A stretch of DNA of 64,000 nt, from the NCBI GenBank assembly GCA_001695595.3, contig MBPM02000110.1:1-64000 (forward strand), in the 5' to 3' direction. Position 1 is the stretch's first letter, and the number at the start of each line of letters is the position of its first letter. Below the pieces are notes generated by a model that was not told where the DNA came from, did no database searches, and was given only the letters and a program-made list of their open reading frames with translations. This DNA is from Plasmopara viticola. Its lineage: Eukaryota; Oomycota; Peronosporomycetes; Peronosporales; Peronosporaceae. The position numbers and the translations under genes were made by a program. Below, in pieces: positions 19,686 through 31,120 of this stretch.

Positions 19686-22600
19686 ATGGCGACGGAACGC
19701 CCCGCTGACGACGAGGACGACGCGTACTTGGCCCAGCGTCAATCCACGATGGACTCGACGACGCTCGGGAAATTGATGATGGCCGAGAAGAACTTGGCAC
19801 AAGCTGGCCAAGCCACGACGAACGTATGGAAGCTCATTGGCAAGCTGCCGAGTGAAGAGAGCGAGTCGCCACCCGCTGCTTCAACTGCCCACCTCGCTAG
19901 CAGTCAATCGATGCCTTTACGTCAAGCCAGTAGCCCCACACCCACGCCATCGACTTGCCACGGACCCGAAACGAGTCCAAAACGTCCTTCCAGGACGCCG
20001 ACGCGACGGAAATACTCTGCCCAGAACTCGGACGACGCGATTGCGGGCAAATATCCGTCTACGGGCCCGACAAGTCCCACTAGTGGCACCAAGTGGGCAG
20101 CGACGGCCCCGTCCGGCTGCCGACTGGACTTTGCAATCGACTCGATGGACGCCACGAGTGGCGACTCGCGGTCGAGTCCAAAATACAACATGGAACTCCC
20201 ACGGCCCGACATGGCGGTCGGGCGCAGTTCGCTCGGCAGTTATGGGCACAGCAACAGCTTTTTCGAACGACCGGGCCCCGCGACTGCTGGCGGAGCGCGC
20301 GCGACCGATACGTTGGGCGATCCAACGAATTACTTGGTCGAAAACGGCCGTAGTCGATCCACGCACAGCACAAACGTCTTTGGCTTTAATCGCAATGCGG
20401 CCCCTCTGTCGGAAGTGACGCTGTATACGTTTACGGTCAAGAAGAGCGACAGCGTGTTGGAGAAACTCGGGAGCAAACGGGCGAGCATTCAACTCCAAGT
20501 CGACGTGGACGAACGGATGCTCTACTTTCTCTCGGCCCACGACCAACGGGAAGAGTACAGTTGTGCCGCCGTGACGGCCAAGCCCCAGTCGCGCTTGGGG
20601 ATGCAGTTGAAAATTCAGACGGGCAATGCCAGTATGAATAAAAAAATCACGTTTTACAGCACGGAAGACCGCGCGAATTTTGTCCAAGCGCTCGAGCAGG
20701 GCAAGGTGATGCTGACGAAAAAGACGGCCACGGTCCCGACGCCCGCTCGTGCGACTCCAGAGCCCATTGACGAGTCGACCACGACCGTTTCAAGCACGCT
20801 CGAACGCTCGAAGCTGCGGGATTCGCTCATTGGCGATCACTTTCAATTGCTGCCGAGTGAATCGGTCTTGGAACATGTCCAGCGCGTGACGAACCTCGTC
20901 GTGATGTCTCAGAGTGACCGTGCCGTCCAAGGCGTGCTGAAAATCACGTCGTACCGCATCACGTTTGTTCCGTACGATTCGTCGTGGAAGTTTGGCTCGT
21001 TTGAGCTGCCCCTTGCGGCAATTGACCTCATTACCCGCGACGGCCTCATGTTGCTGATTGCTTGCAAGGATTTGCGGATGCTGCGACTGGCAATGCACGA
21101 CGCGTACTCACGAAAGAAAGGGTACGACCAGCTGCCGTCCACGCCAGACTTTCGCTGGCTCAATTTGCTGACGTTGCGCATGAAGCCTCCCAACATGATT
21201 GGCGCACTGTTTGCGTTTGACTACCACACGGAAAAGGCGAAATTACGGGGCACGCCCGTCCCGGAGAAGCACAATGGATGGTTTGTGTACTCGCCGTTTG
21301 CTGAATACCAGCGCCTTGGGTTTCTGTCGGCCAAGAAGAATGCCCAGGACGATGGAGCGATCACGTGGCGGCTGTTAAAGAACTCGAAATTTCGATTTAG
21401 CCCCACGTACCCCCAACTGATGGTCGTGCCGTCCATCATGTCGGAGGAGCAGCTTGTGCAGTCGGCCCGCTTTCGATCCCGGGCACGGTTACCGGTTGTT
21501 GTGTGGCGCCATCCAGTGAACAAAAGCGTCTTGTCGCGCTCGAGTCAGCCAAATTACGGCATGGCAGGCAATCGATCCGAGCCGGACCGGATTTTGTTGC
21601 GTGCGTACCGCGACTCGGCCAACAAGAATAGTTCCAACATGGCGCCTCCGCTTCACATTATCGATGCTCGTAAACCGATTGCGACAAAAGGGAATCGGCT
21701 CAAAGGAAAAGGTACGACGCTAGCTACTATACTATTGCTGGGGGGGTGCTGACCGGGCGCTATGTTGAAGGTGTGGAGAACTCGCAGCATTATGATAATG
21801 CGACGATTGAATTTATGGGCATTGCGAACATTCACAAAATGCGCGAATCTCTCGATGCATTAAAGTGTAAGGCTTGCTTGTGTTTGTAGTTGGGATGTGC
21901 TCAAGCTGACGTGGTCCTGGTGTGACGTAGCCCTTGTTAGTCCCAGCAGCGTCGAAGATGGCGACAAACACTACCACAATCGTCTTGAAAGTAAGCACGT
22001 TTGTTTTCGACCTCTCGTTTTTGGGCTAGTACTGATGCGTGTGTTTGTTTTGCTGCTTGTCTTGCGCAGACACTCGATGGCTCAAGCACGTGATGCGCGT
22101 GCTATCGGGTGCCCGTAGAGTAGCAGAGGTGCTGCATGAAGACGGTGCATCAGTATTAGTACACTGCAGCGATGGTTGGGACCGCACGCCGCAACTTGTG
22201 GCGCTTGCTCAGCTCATTTTGGATCCGTTCTACCGTTCGATTCGCGGCTTTGCCAGTCTTGTAGAGAAGGAGTGGTGTTCCTTTGGCCACAAGTTTGCCG
22301 ACCGGATTGGCGTGGGCAAGGATATCACTGACCAGCCCAATGAACGATCGCCTGTCATGTTGCAATTCTTGGACTGTGTGTGGCAAATGACACGGCAGTT
22401 CCCGACGTGTTTCGAGTTTAACGAAAAGTTTTTACTGCACATTGCCGACTCGCTGATTTCTGGTCTATACGGCACGTTCTTGTACAACTCGGAGCGAGAG
22501 CGCGTGTTGGACAAAGTGTGGGAGCGCACGGAATCTGTCTGGACGCCAGTGTTGGAGAACACGGCACCCTACAAAAATCTCTTGTACCGTCCCACCAATC

Positions 22601-23364
22601 GGGTGCTTTATCCCCGCGCAAATTTGAAACGTGTCGTTTTATGGGACGGCATGTTCTTTCGATGGGATCCAGAGAGCCACCCTGATTACATGGAGTTTAT
22701 GGACCCGGTGGAGAAACCTGACGATGATGGTTCAACGCATGGCTCGGATGAAGACGAAAGTTCTCGGGGTGCTAGCGTCTTGGACGCTCCTTCTGTGATG
22801 CCCATTGGTGGTACTCTGGACGAAGACAAGGTGGAGTTGGATATTGACGTGATTCACGACTATGACGAGCTTCGGACAAAGACGTTGTCGGACTGCTCCG
22901 ACATGAGTGACGACGACGACTCGGAGGTGTCTGCTAGTATGACGGCCCGTTACGATGGCTTGTCGACGTTGACAGCAGATGAGCTGAATATGACCATGCC
23001 GGCAACGAGTGACGTTGAGTCCGAAGCTTCCTTGCCCGAGACTCGCTTTGCCATCGATGCCAGTGCGGCTGATCGCTACCTTCGTGGCGTGGAGGAGCGC
23101 ACTCGCCAGCGCGCCCAGGGGCGCAACATTCGTGAAGCTCTCTTACTGGCGCCTGATCAAAGCCGCATCAAGTATCTGGAGCAATTACTAGCCGAGAGCG
23201 TTGCACGCGAGCTGCAGCTCGAGGCCGAGTTGGATTCCGTGGTGCATCGTGGTGTGAAAGGCCCAAGTGGCGTCTCGAATGGCACTACGCCAGTCATTGG
23301 TGTACCAGATGGTTGCAGTGAGAACAGCTCTGGTCACGTGCCAGGCATTTATCGCAAACGGTAG
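19686..23364 (+). CDS. Myotubularin-family phosphoinositide 3-phosphatase
   Basis: Four exons: 19686-21711, 21771-21866, 21931-21990 and 22070-23364, with introns of 59, 64 and 79 nt. They sum to 1158 aa in frame. ATG 19686 has the best context (ACCATGG); 19659 and 19566 are in-frame alternatives. Domains in order: a disordered Ser/Pro-rich N-terminus; a PH-like stretch (about 245-345, 'TLYTFTVKKSD', 'FVQALEQGK'); PH-GRAM (about 380-480, 'ITSYRITFVPYD'); then the phosphatase ('NMIGALFAFDYH', 'FEYQ'-like 'FAEYQRLGF', 'HIIDARKP', 'IANIHKMRESLDAL', 'NTRWLKHV'). The catalytic loop 'VHCSDGWDRT' keeps C760 and R766, so the enzyme should be active on PI3P and PI(3,5)P2 of endosomes. An acidic region and a short coiled coil ('KYLEQLLAESVARELQLE') end the protein. 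Splicing removes the apparent frame change at 21712. Confidence 0.93.
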
Positions 23365-23606
23365 TGGGTGAGAGGTTGCTTTGCTGGTTTTCTGTCGTCT
23401 CGGTTGTCTTGTACACTTTGCCTCGTGAGTTTGCGTATTTAGAGCGAAAAAGTGGACGACAGCAATAGATTCGTACTATATTATAGGTAGTTTACGCTAA
23501 AAAATACACGGCTCACTAGATTCTCTCTGAAGTATATATTACGGCTACTTTTTCATATTTCTATGCGTCATATTGGTAATGGTTTAAGTTGCTATTACTC
23601 ATAGAA

Positions 23607-25109
23607 ATGAGTGAAAACGACGAAATAAAAGCGGCCATGGGCTTTGGGTCGTTTGGCCGAGTGACTCGTTCTAGAAACTACATAGAGACCGACAAGCTTC
23701 CCCAGTTAATACCTGGTACGGAGCTTGCAAACAGACTGGCCGAGTTTCCCGCCGATTGCATCAAAGAAGGATCTCATGGTGTCTTGTCTCTTTTGTGCCG
23801 CACCACCGATTTTGATGCACTTCAAACGGCGGTAATTTATTTAAAGGACCACCATAACAATACGGTCAGCATGGACGAAGATATGTTATCTCACTCGAAA
23901 TTATTGCAAGAACTTGAGCAGGAGAAACTAAAGTTCGACAAGCTGACAAGCGCACACTTCTTGGCCGCTCGCGCTGTGACGAACAGATTCGAGTCACTTG
24001 GAAAACATATATTTCTCAATCGCTCCGCGATGAAGCTCGCGACGTTGGACTATATTTTTCAATGGACGTTTGGTCAATCTGAACGTCAAGATGACTTTAG
24101 CTTTGCAGATCTTTGTGGTGGGCCAGGTGGATTTTCCGAATATCTGTTGTGGCGAATGACCCAAAACGGCCAAAAGGGGCATGGCTATGGGATCACGTTA
24201 AAAGATGCAATAAATAATTGTGACTGGCGCCTGCCCTTAAATCTTTGCAGCTCCATGACAATTTGCTATGGCGAGGACGGAACGGGGAATCTTTACTCGA
24301 TTCCAAACATCCATAGCTTTCGCACGGTTGTACGACGACGGCATCCCGATGGCGTAGACTTGACTGTGGCTGATGGAGGATTCCTGGAGGCTCGATCCCA
24401 ATTAAAGCAGGTTTTAGAACACAATACTTTTAGACTTGCAAAAGCAATGCAAAATGGACTCATTCTTGTTGGTTGCCATGCAGGAAAGCATGATGACTCG
24501 ATTGGTTCTGGCAGAAGTACTTGCCATGTTTGCCGTACTACGAGCTGGCGGAGATTTTATCTGCAAGACATTCGAGTTGGTGACGCCTACTATGGTTGAG
24601 CTCTGTTGGATTCTACATCAATCTTTTCACCGCTTTGCAGTCGTAAAACCCATCGTACGTCCCCCTTTTGTGCCCAATACACATGTTAACACTGTACCTT
24701 GTTGTAGACGAGTCGTCCTGCCAGTTCCGAGCGATATATTGTTGCGCAAGGATTACGTGTGGGCCACCCAACGTCACAACTTGTGGCGATTCTAGAAGAT
24801 CGACTGGCGACAAGCGAGCGCGACTCAACAAATGACTCGAATTTTCACCTCTTGCCCAACAAAGCACCTCTTGTCAACGACAAGGCTTTTCTTCGATATC
24901 TAGCCGCGACCAATAAAGTTCTTGGGACCAGCCAACTCCAAGCTTGTAGACGCATCAATGAGTACGCTGCCAACACGAAAAAGCGGAAAATACGAAAAGA
25001 AGACTGGACCGTAGACCCCCAAGAGTATTATCAATGCTGGCAACTTGGTCGCACCAGTGGCCACAAAGTCGCGTCCGACAACATTTTGGGCTCGTCATTA
25101 AGTAATTGA
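23607..25109 (+). CDS. CMTR1-like cap-specific mRNA (nucleoside-2'-O-)-methyltransferase
   Basis: Three exons: 23607-24410, 24484-24654 and 24708-25109, giving 458 aa. The introns are 73 nt (unusual donor GTTTTA, acceptor ATGCAG) and 53 nt (GTACGT...TGTAG). The RrmJ/FtsJ fold is clear: 'FLNRSAMKLATLDYIF', SAM motif 'FADLCGGPGGFSEYLLWR', 'VDLTVADGGF', 'LRAGGDFICKTFEL' and 'TSRPASSERYIVAQGL'. The K-D-K-E catalytic tetrad is present at K143, D256, K296 and E333. The enzyme methylates the 2'-O of the first transcribed nucleotide of capped mRNA in the nucleus. The G-patch and WW domains of animal CMTR1 are absent. The start is the first ATG after an in-frame TTG. Its stop codon overlaps the end of the convergent gene by 12 nt. 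Confidence 0.9.
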
Positions 25110-26540
25110 TGGTAGCGCTTGCAGAATCTGCTGGAAAAGATCGTTGGCGCCATCGACAGAGTAGACACCGACACAGCTCACTCGCACGCTCTTTTGGAGC
25201 ACTCTTCCGAGCTTTCGTCTGCCATGTAAAGAGAGTGTCATTAGCAGGCACATTATCTGCGTAAATGCTTTCCACGTACCGATTCATTGGAGCAAAGACA
25301 GGCACTTGCTGCTCTCTTGCGGTCGCCACCATCGCACCATATTGGTCTTCGACTGGCTCCAACCCGTCCAAGTCGGTCGCAAGGACGAGCAACATAATCT
25401 TGCGGCAAACAAGACCTCGTCGGACTTCATGCATGCCGAGAACCAATCGCCGCGACCGCCTTGAAGCTTTGTTACAACTATGAGCTCGTGTCTACAAAAT
25501 AATCCTCCATTCGTCATGTTATCCTCATAAACACGAGTCTTTAACTCACCTGCAAAGCTGCGAGTCTCTTTAAAAACTTGCCGATCAAATCTTGTACCTC
25601 CAGCGACTCTATTGGCTAATTAGATGAACGCAATAACTTATTGTAAGCGGTTCAATCCTCTTTTCAATACCTCAAAACAGCGAAATACCTGGACTAATGG
25701 AGTGGCAAGGCGCTTTGTCTCCTCTTGCATGTCGTCGCTTTCGCAAGTTTCAATCGCAAAGCTGAAATTCAGACGTGCAACTACGTGACGACCTCCATAT
25801 TGTGATCCATTCATAGCTTGCACCACCTTCTGAGCATCGTGCAAGGTGCTAAAAGTCACTAAAACTTCCCCTGTTTGGGCACTCACTTGCAAGGTCTTTC
25901 TCGCGGTATATTGATCAAACCAATCCTCCAATTCTTCCGTCACATCAGCCACTTCGTCCGGATCTCTAAGTTCGTCAAGCGTGAGCATGCCATTCACCGC
26001 AACCTCGAACGTCGTCTCCTGCGTCTCCCGAAGACATGTCACTTTCTTTCCACCAAAACCTTTTCCATTTGTTGCATCAAACGCCAGAGCTGCCATTGCC
26101 GCGTCTTTGAAACCAACCACCACATCCCCCACAACGTCTTTCCCTTCTTTTTCGTTGTCGTCGCTTCCAATCACGACGAGCTCTTGTAGCTCTCCAAAGC
26201 GCGCAAATTCAGCGCGAATCTCTTCCTTGACCACTTTGGCTTCATCATCATCTTCCAACTCCTCGGCCGTCACTAACCCACGAACTCGAAATTTCTCTTT
26301 TTTTGAAAAAGGGCGACGCTGGAAAGTCGATTTTTTTAATTTTGATGGACGTTTGCGTCGCTTCGTTTTTGCTAGTGTTGGAGGTGGACACGTTGATGGG
26401 ATAGTAGATTTGGCGTTGAAAGGGGGTGACAACGGGTTTGGTGACTGACGTTGCGCTTTTTTACGTCTTTGTCGTGGTATATTCGCTTTGAAAGCCGCTT
26501 GGACGTAGGTGTCGAGTGTATGTGGCGGCCTCTCTGGCAT
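25098..26540 (-). CDS. RRM plus L7Ae protein, SECIS-binding protein 2-like
   Basis: Four exons: 26540-25689, 25615-25550, 25491-25280 and 25218-25098, with introns of 73 (or 55), 58 and 61 nt, giving about 416 aa. An ATG at 26585 would add 15 residues. The N-terminus is basic ('RQRRKKAQRQ', 'KTKRRKRPSKLKK'). Two RRM-like folds follow ('KFRVRGLVTAEEL...VVGDVVVGFKDAAMAALAF' and 'LTLDELRDP...GEVLVTFSTLHDAQKVVQAMNG'), close to U2AF-homology RRMs. Exons 2-4 encode 'VQDLIGKFLKRLAALQ', 'RRLVLGMHEVRRGLVCRKI', 'PVFAPMNRRKLGRVLQKSV' and 'CVGVYSVDGANDLFQQI', which track the L7Ae RNA-binding domain of SBP2. By family it binds kink-turn/SECIS RNA for selenocysteine insertion. The RRMs are not part of animal SBP2. 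No start codon separates the two halves. Confidence 0.75.
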
Positions 26541-26585
26541 CTTGTGATCAATGTTGTTTTTTGATAAATTATGAGCGAGACACAT

Positions 26586-26969
26586 ATTTTCTGATTTTCA
26601 AAATTGAGCTCTCTTTGGTAAAAAATAGATACTGCAAATTCGATAGGGTCATTTATCCCAAGTATTTCGTTAGGTATTTTAGAGGACCTTTGAATAAAAT
26701 ATTTAGGTATTATATAGGCTTTATACTGGCTTCTGATTAGCTCCAAAAATGATTTTTATTAGCCATCCCCACCTTCATGACAAACATCAGATATGAAAAT
26801 TAACCACTTGACATCTCCACTCTTCAACGAAATTTAAAGGTACAGCGAGGCAATAAGGTTCATGTTACGAGAACATAATTTCTAGCGAAAACGCTTGAAA
26901 TATGTTTATCTTGCTTGATTTTTCGCACACCTTACGTCCTCGTTTAATTAAATTCCTAAGCGCACTGTC
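26586..26969. other. 5' flank of the RRM-L7Ae gene
   Basis: AT-rich, about 380 bases. It contains the upstream region of the gene ending at 26540/26585. No motif or gene is recognised. Confidence 0.4.
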
Positions 26970-28640
26970 AAAACACCACCTCAGCTGCTTGCGAGGTGGC
27001 AGCTTGCGCGGCGGCAGCTGCAGAAGCGGCGGCTTGCACATTCATGGCACGGGTCACATGCTCGAACTCAGAGGCAAAATCGCCGTGTCGAATCGGCTGT
27101 CCGACCACGAGTCCTTGTATGCACAGGACCTCGAAATTCGGTCACAGGAGATCCCGGGAGATGATTGAGCAGTAGCAAATTGCGCATGATGAGGCGTTGG
27201 CATGTTCATCAGTAGTTCTCTTCTGTGGTATCCGAAACCCTGAACCAGCTTGCGCTCCGTCAACATGCATTGGCATTGGCCGCGTCGACCACCATTGCCG
27301 ATGGAAAGCATTGACTAATATGTGTGAGATTTGGCAGCAAAACACATGAGAGCAAGGAGATCTCATCACAAACTGCAGCAAACCTTCATACTACAGTAAG
27401 CATAGTTCACGTTGTCAAGCGAATGTGTTGCCAAGCGGATAAATCTACAACCTGAACCATCAAAGTGCAGCTTGTAGTGTTGATGCCCACCACACAGACC
27501 AGTTGCAGAAATAATCTTTATTACCTATGAAAAAGTTGGACCGAGTTGCATGTTTTTGATGGCACGCTGTTTTGCATTTTGCTGCACAACTAATGCAAGT
27601 TGACCTTGGCAAGGCAGACAGACAGCAGAATGCACCGAGAGTAGATTATCTACAAGATAGGGTGTATGGCCAGAAAGGAACAGAAGTGTGTTCCACTTGA
27701 TTCATGTGGCTTACCAGTTCACACAGATATCCACTTTTCGAGATCAGTATGAGCGCTTTTCGCGCGCGATGTCGTTACATGGCCAAAATGTCGCTTATTG
27801 CGAAGGAAAGCGCTCACGAATCATTTCTTGGACACAAGCCATGTTTCCTCGATATCGTACATTGAGTGCGCAGAGAACTTCTCAAGCATTTGTGCAAGCT
27901 GCGTCTTATAGAGCGCCAAGATGGTTGATTCGACTAGTCAATTTCAAATTTGATTGATCCTTTTGTTTGGCAAGAACAATTTTGCTGATATACTAGCGGC
28001 ACAGCAAGTAAAGAGAATTTGGAAATGTTTCTACCAACTCGTTTATCAATACAAGCTCGCAAATCGTTACAAATGTTAGGGCTGAATGCACTGGCAGACT
28101 TCCCGAATGTATCGCAATGCCCACAAGTAGTCAGCCATGGTCTGATGCGCATGAAACAGTACGTAAAGGTGAATGTGTTATTGGTTGCAGAAACACTATG
28201 AGGACGATGCAGGCCACGTTCTCGTTGTATTTAATGCTTTTGTATATATACATACGATCTGAAGCAGAGTGAGCCCATTTTCATTCGTCTTGTATGTGGC
28301 GTCGATTAGCCAGACACAAGCGGCGCTGTGTTTCCTGTAGACATCTTTCGCCGATGGGAAGTATTCAGCAGGAGTATCAATTGCCACTGCTCGTTGGAAT
28401 TTCTGAAATACGTTTCGACGTTGAGGCTGTGCAAGATAGCTGGCAGCAGATAAAGGCTCTGCAGAATCCTGACAGGCTCCGCAACTTGCACATTATTGAT
28501 GTTGTGAGCCGTTGCAGCAACGCCGTTTGACTGCCAGAGCAAAGTAAAGATTCGACTCGGTATCACTTTTTCAGCACGCCGCTACAACAAGACGCGCTCT
28601 CGGCTATCAGCTGTCAGAGGACGTTTTTTGGATGCGCGGA
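26970..28640 (-). pseudogene. Decayed MULE (Mutator-like) transposase
   Basis: The minus strand, across several frames, keeps a MULE transposase in order. 'DSRERVLL...VIPSRIFTLLWQ' with 'ATAHNINNVQ' lies near 28600-28480. 'CVWLIDATYKTNENGLTLLQI' near 28320-28260 carries the first catalytic Asp region. 'ADYLWALRYIREVC' lies near 28130-28090. 'WLVSKK...HFGHVTTSRAKSAHTDLEKWIS' near 27840-27730 is the usual 'TSNRVES.H..LK' block. Lower down, 'QISHILVNAFHRQW' near 27330 fits the following helix; the part below 27150, ending in an Ala-rich run, is less sure. Stops and frameshifts throughout mean it is inactive. Terminal inverted repeats were not found. Confidence 0.7.
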
Positions 28641-30772
28641 TATGGGGAAGAAGGCAAAGAATTAGGTCTCCCAGTCTCCGTTTATCGGCGCCATATTTCG
28701 GCTTCGAACAAGCAGCCATTACTTTGGCTAGAGTTCATGCTTTGACGAATTCTTCCACTGGCGTGTATGACTGGCTTACTGCAGGGGAAGCAGGCGAGAA
28801 ACAAAGCATTCGTGTCTCCATCCTTCCTATTGCCAACCTTATTCGTGCGTTTATAACAGCAGCATATCCATTCCCCTGCATATGCACATCCACGGCACCT
28901 CTCGTCTGCTCCAAGGAGGCGTAGACAAAGGTTGGAAGCGGTGCAATAGTATTTCTAATGGTGTACGAAGAATATTTTGTGGTCAACATCAACGCTGAAA
29001 GAAGAAGTACATTACATATTTTGCGGTGAAATGGAAGTTATTGGGGTTGGGGATAGCTGCCAACAACTGAAAGATAACTAACAATTTCCTTTCGATATAT
29101 ACCCAGCATTTACGGAGCTTCCAAATTGATATGGTGCAAAAGGTGCGGTTAACTATATTCCTAGCATGAGATCTATATTCATTCGACAGTCTTGGGTGTT
29201 TGCAATCACTGAAGCAGGCATTGCGTCAAATGCTTCGCCAAACTTTTCAATAGCAGTAGTATATCCATAAAGATGGTTTCCGATGAAAAGTGCCGCCTCA
29301 TCTGAGGTATGTACGTTAGTGCTGATTTTCATTTCCTCTACCGATTTTCGAGTCACTCTCTTTGCCGCGCTCGCGACGAGGCACATATCTCTATCCGAAG
29401 TTCGTAAAGTTTTTCGTACCGAGACTTTACATCTTAAAATGTCTGATTTTCCAAAAGCCAGTATAGACGAAGTTTCTTCCCCTGTGTTTTGCCGCATGCC
29501 AAAAAGAATACTCCTTGAGCATTTAAGCATCAAAACTCTCAGGCACATGCGTTTCGCTGTAATCATATTTGTGTAATTGTTTATCAGAACTCACACCTGT
29601 GGGAATATATGTCCCACAACTATTATCGAGCATGCTCATTAGAAAGAGGTCTAGCTGTATGGTACCTTGTTGCTATCTTTTCAGTCCTAAGTACTGCTTT
29701 TTATAAATGTTTGAAGCATCACTTGACTTGCATCATGTATGACACACACTAGGCTTCAGTAACAGCACCGACTGCGGTATTTGGCCCGGCTTAGTAGACA
29801 CCAATGCAATACGTACATGTCTAGCCGTTCAATGCGCGGCAGGTTTGATCAAATTTCGCTAAGTATGTGTCTGAGTATCTGCAACAACTTTAGTCAATAT
29901 GTGCCAAAGTAGCACGCTAAAAAAATGTTTAAGAAACGCTCGACAAGCTTTTTATTCAAAGCCATCACGACTTTTCTGGGTGCCATACCTACATGCTAAT
30001 TGAAGTAACAACGCTGCGCATCATTCGCCATTCCCCTGATAGGTCAGTCGCTCTTTGTCAAATAATGATAGCAGCAGACTTGACGGGTCTAAGATCGTAC
30101 ACATATCTGTGAGCCACGTTTTGTAGTCAGGTGTGCTTTTGGCGCAACATGTTGCTGATACTCATGAATCAAACCCGATTGTGCCGTCCCAACAATTCGT
30201 GCCTGTCGTTTGACGTCGCCAGTGCCGCGGCTGCTGCTATTACAGCTCGATGTGCACTGACCAAGCCCGAACATTGGTAAATATTGGTGGAATCTAAACG
30301 GCGTCTGTGGTTGATGCGGTCTTGTTCCTGAAGGTTGACATCACAATGTGAATCAGGGTTTTGATGCCAAATTGGAGAAAAATTCAAATGATATAATTTC
30401 TGATTACCTCAAGTGACTTATTTTTTATCGTCAAGAGCACGTGCAACACGTAGCTGACAACAATACAATTTAAATCAACCGTCCCTTCAGCTGAGTACGG
30501 CCTGTACGGCCAGTAAGACATCTGCATATGCTTGATAAGGCATCGCAGGTGGACTCGCGAAAGACACATTTGTCTCTGGACTCATATGCTCTATCTTCTT
30601 CTTGGCAAGTATTTTATGAGGAAGACCCGTATAAGAACCCTTTTTTGCGAGCCAATTCTTTGATGCGGGGCCCGATTAGTCCAAGCCAGTCGTCTTCTTG
30701 GATCAGGGTAATTGAAAACCAAAACAATCCCAGAAATAGCGGTTTCAAAGCTTGTAAATCCTTTTGAGTATA
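28641..30772. other. Repeat-flanking AT-rich region
   Basis: No gene recognised. The minus strand is open for 137 codons at 29153-29566 without any motif that I know. It may be the 5' part of the MULE element, or captured DNA. Confidence 0.35.
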
Positions 30773-30784
30773 ATTTTCACATGT

Positions 30785-31108
30785 AATGTAATGTATCACG
30801 TTATCGCGTTGCCAAGTTATGCACGTGCTAGGCTCAGTCTGGCAAGTCCACGGCATAGAGTGGTGTCCGCATACGTCGAGTCTCGTTCGGCGGGCAGTGC
30901 AGCCAGCACCGAGGTCGTGAGGGTCTTCCATTATTTTGCTTAGCTCTGACTTGGTAAGAGCCCAGGTGGCGCCCGGTGCTGGAGACCGTCGCGTCGAGGG
31001 TGAGACTCGTTAGAGACCTGCAGATGACCGAGAGCACCTGCCCGAAGCGCGCGAGCATTTAGCCCCCGCTCTTGGAAGGGGGGCGTCACCCCAACCTTTT
31101 CCAAGCTG
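30785..31108 (-). mobile_element. SINE-like retroposon, copy B
   Basis: Same family as 4974-5300, in inverse orientation. It is flanked by a perfect 12-bp direct repeat ATTTTCACATGT (30773-30784 and 31109-31120). The tail here is (TACAT)n-like. It is intact across its length with scattered substitutions and short indels. An A-to-stop change and a one-base deletion remove any long frame shared with the other copies, so the family is non-coding. Confidence 0.85.
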
Positions 31109-31120
31109 ATTTTCACATGT

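Noticed and set aside
19917..20687. Long minus-strand open frame opposite the myotubularin N-terminus
   Set aside because: Shadow of GC-rich coding sequence on the plus strand; no domain of its own.
21712..21770. Apparent one-base deletion in the myotubularin gene (reads GYDASYYT... if a base is added)
   Set aside because: Removing a 59-nt GTACGA...GAAG intron gives the exact length and spacing of myotubularins between DAR and IHKMRESL, so no deletion is needed.
29153..29566. 137-codon open frame on the minus strand
   Set aside because: No recognisable domain and it lies in repeat-rich DNA; kept only as a note.
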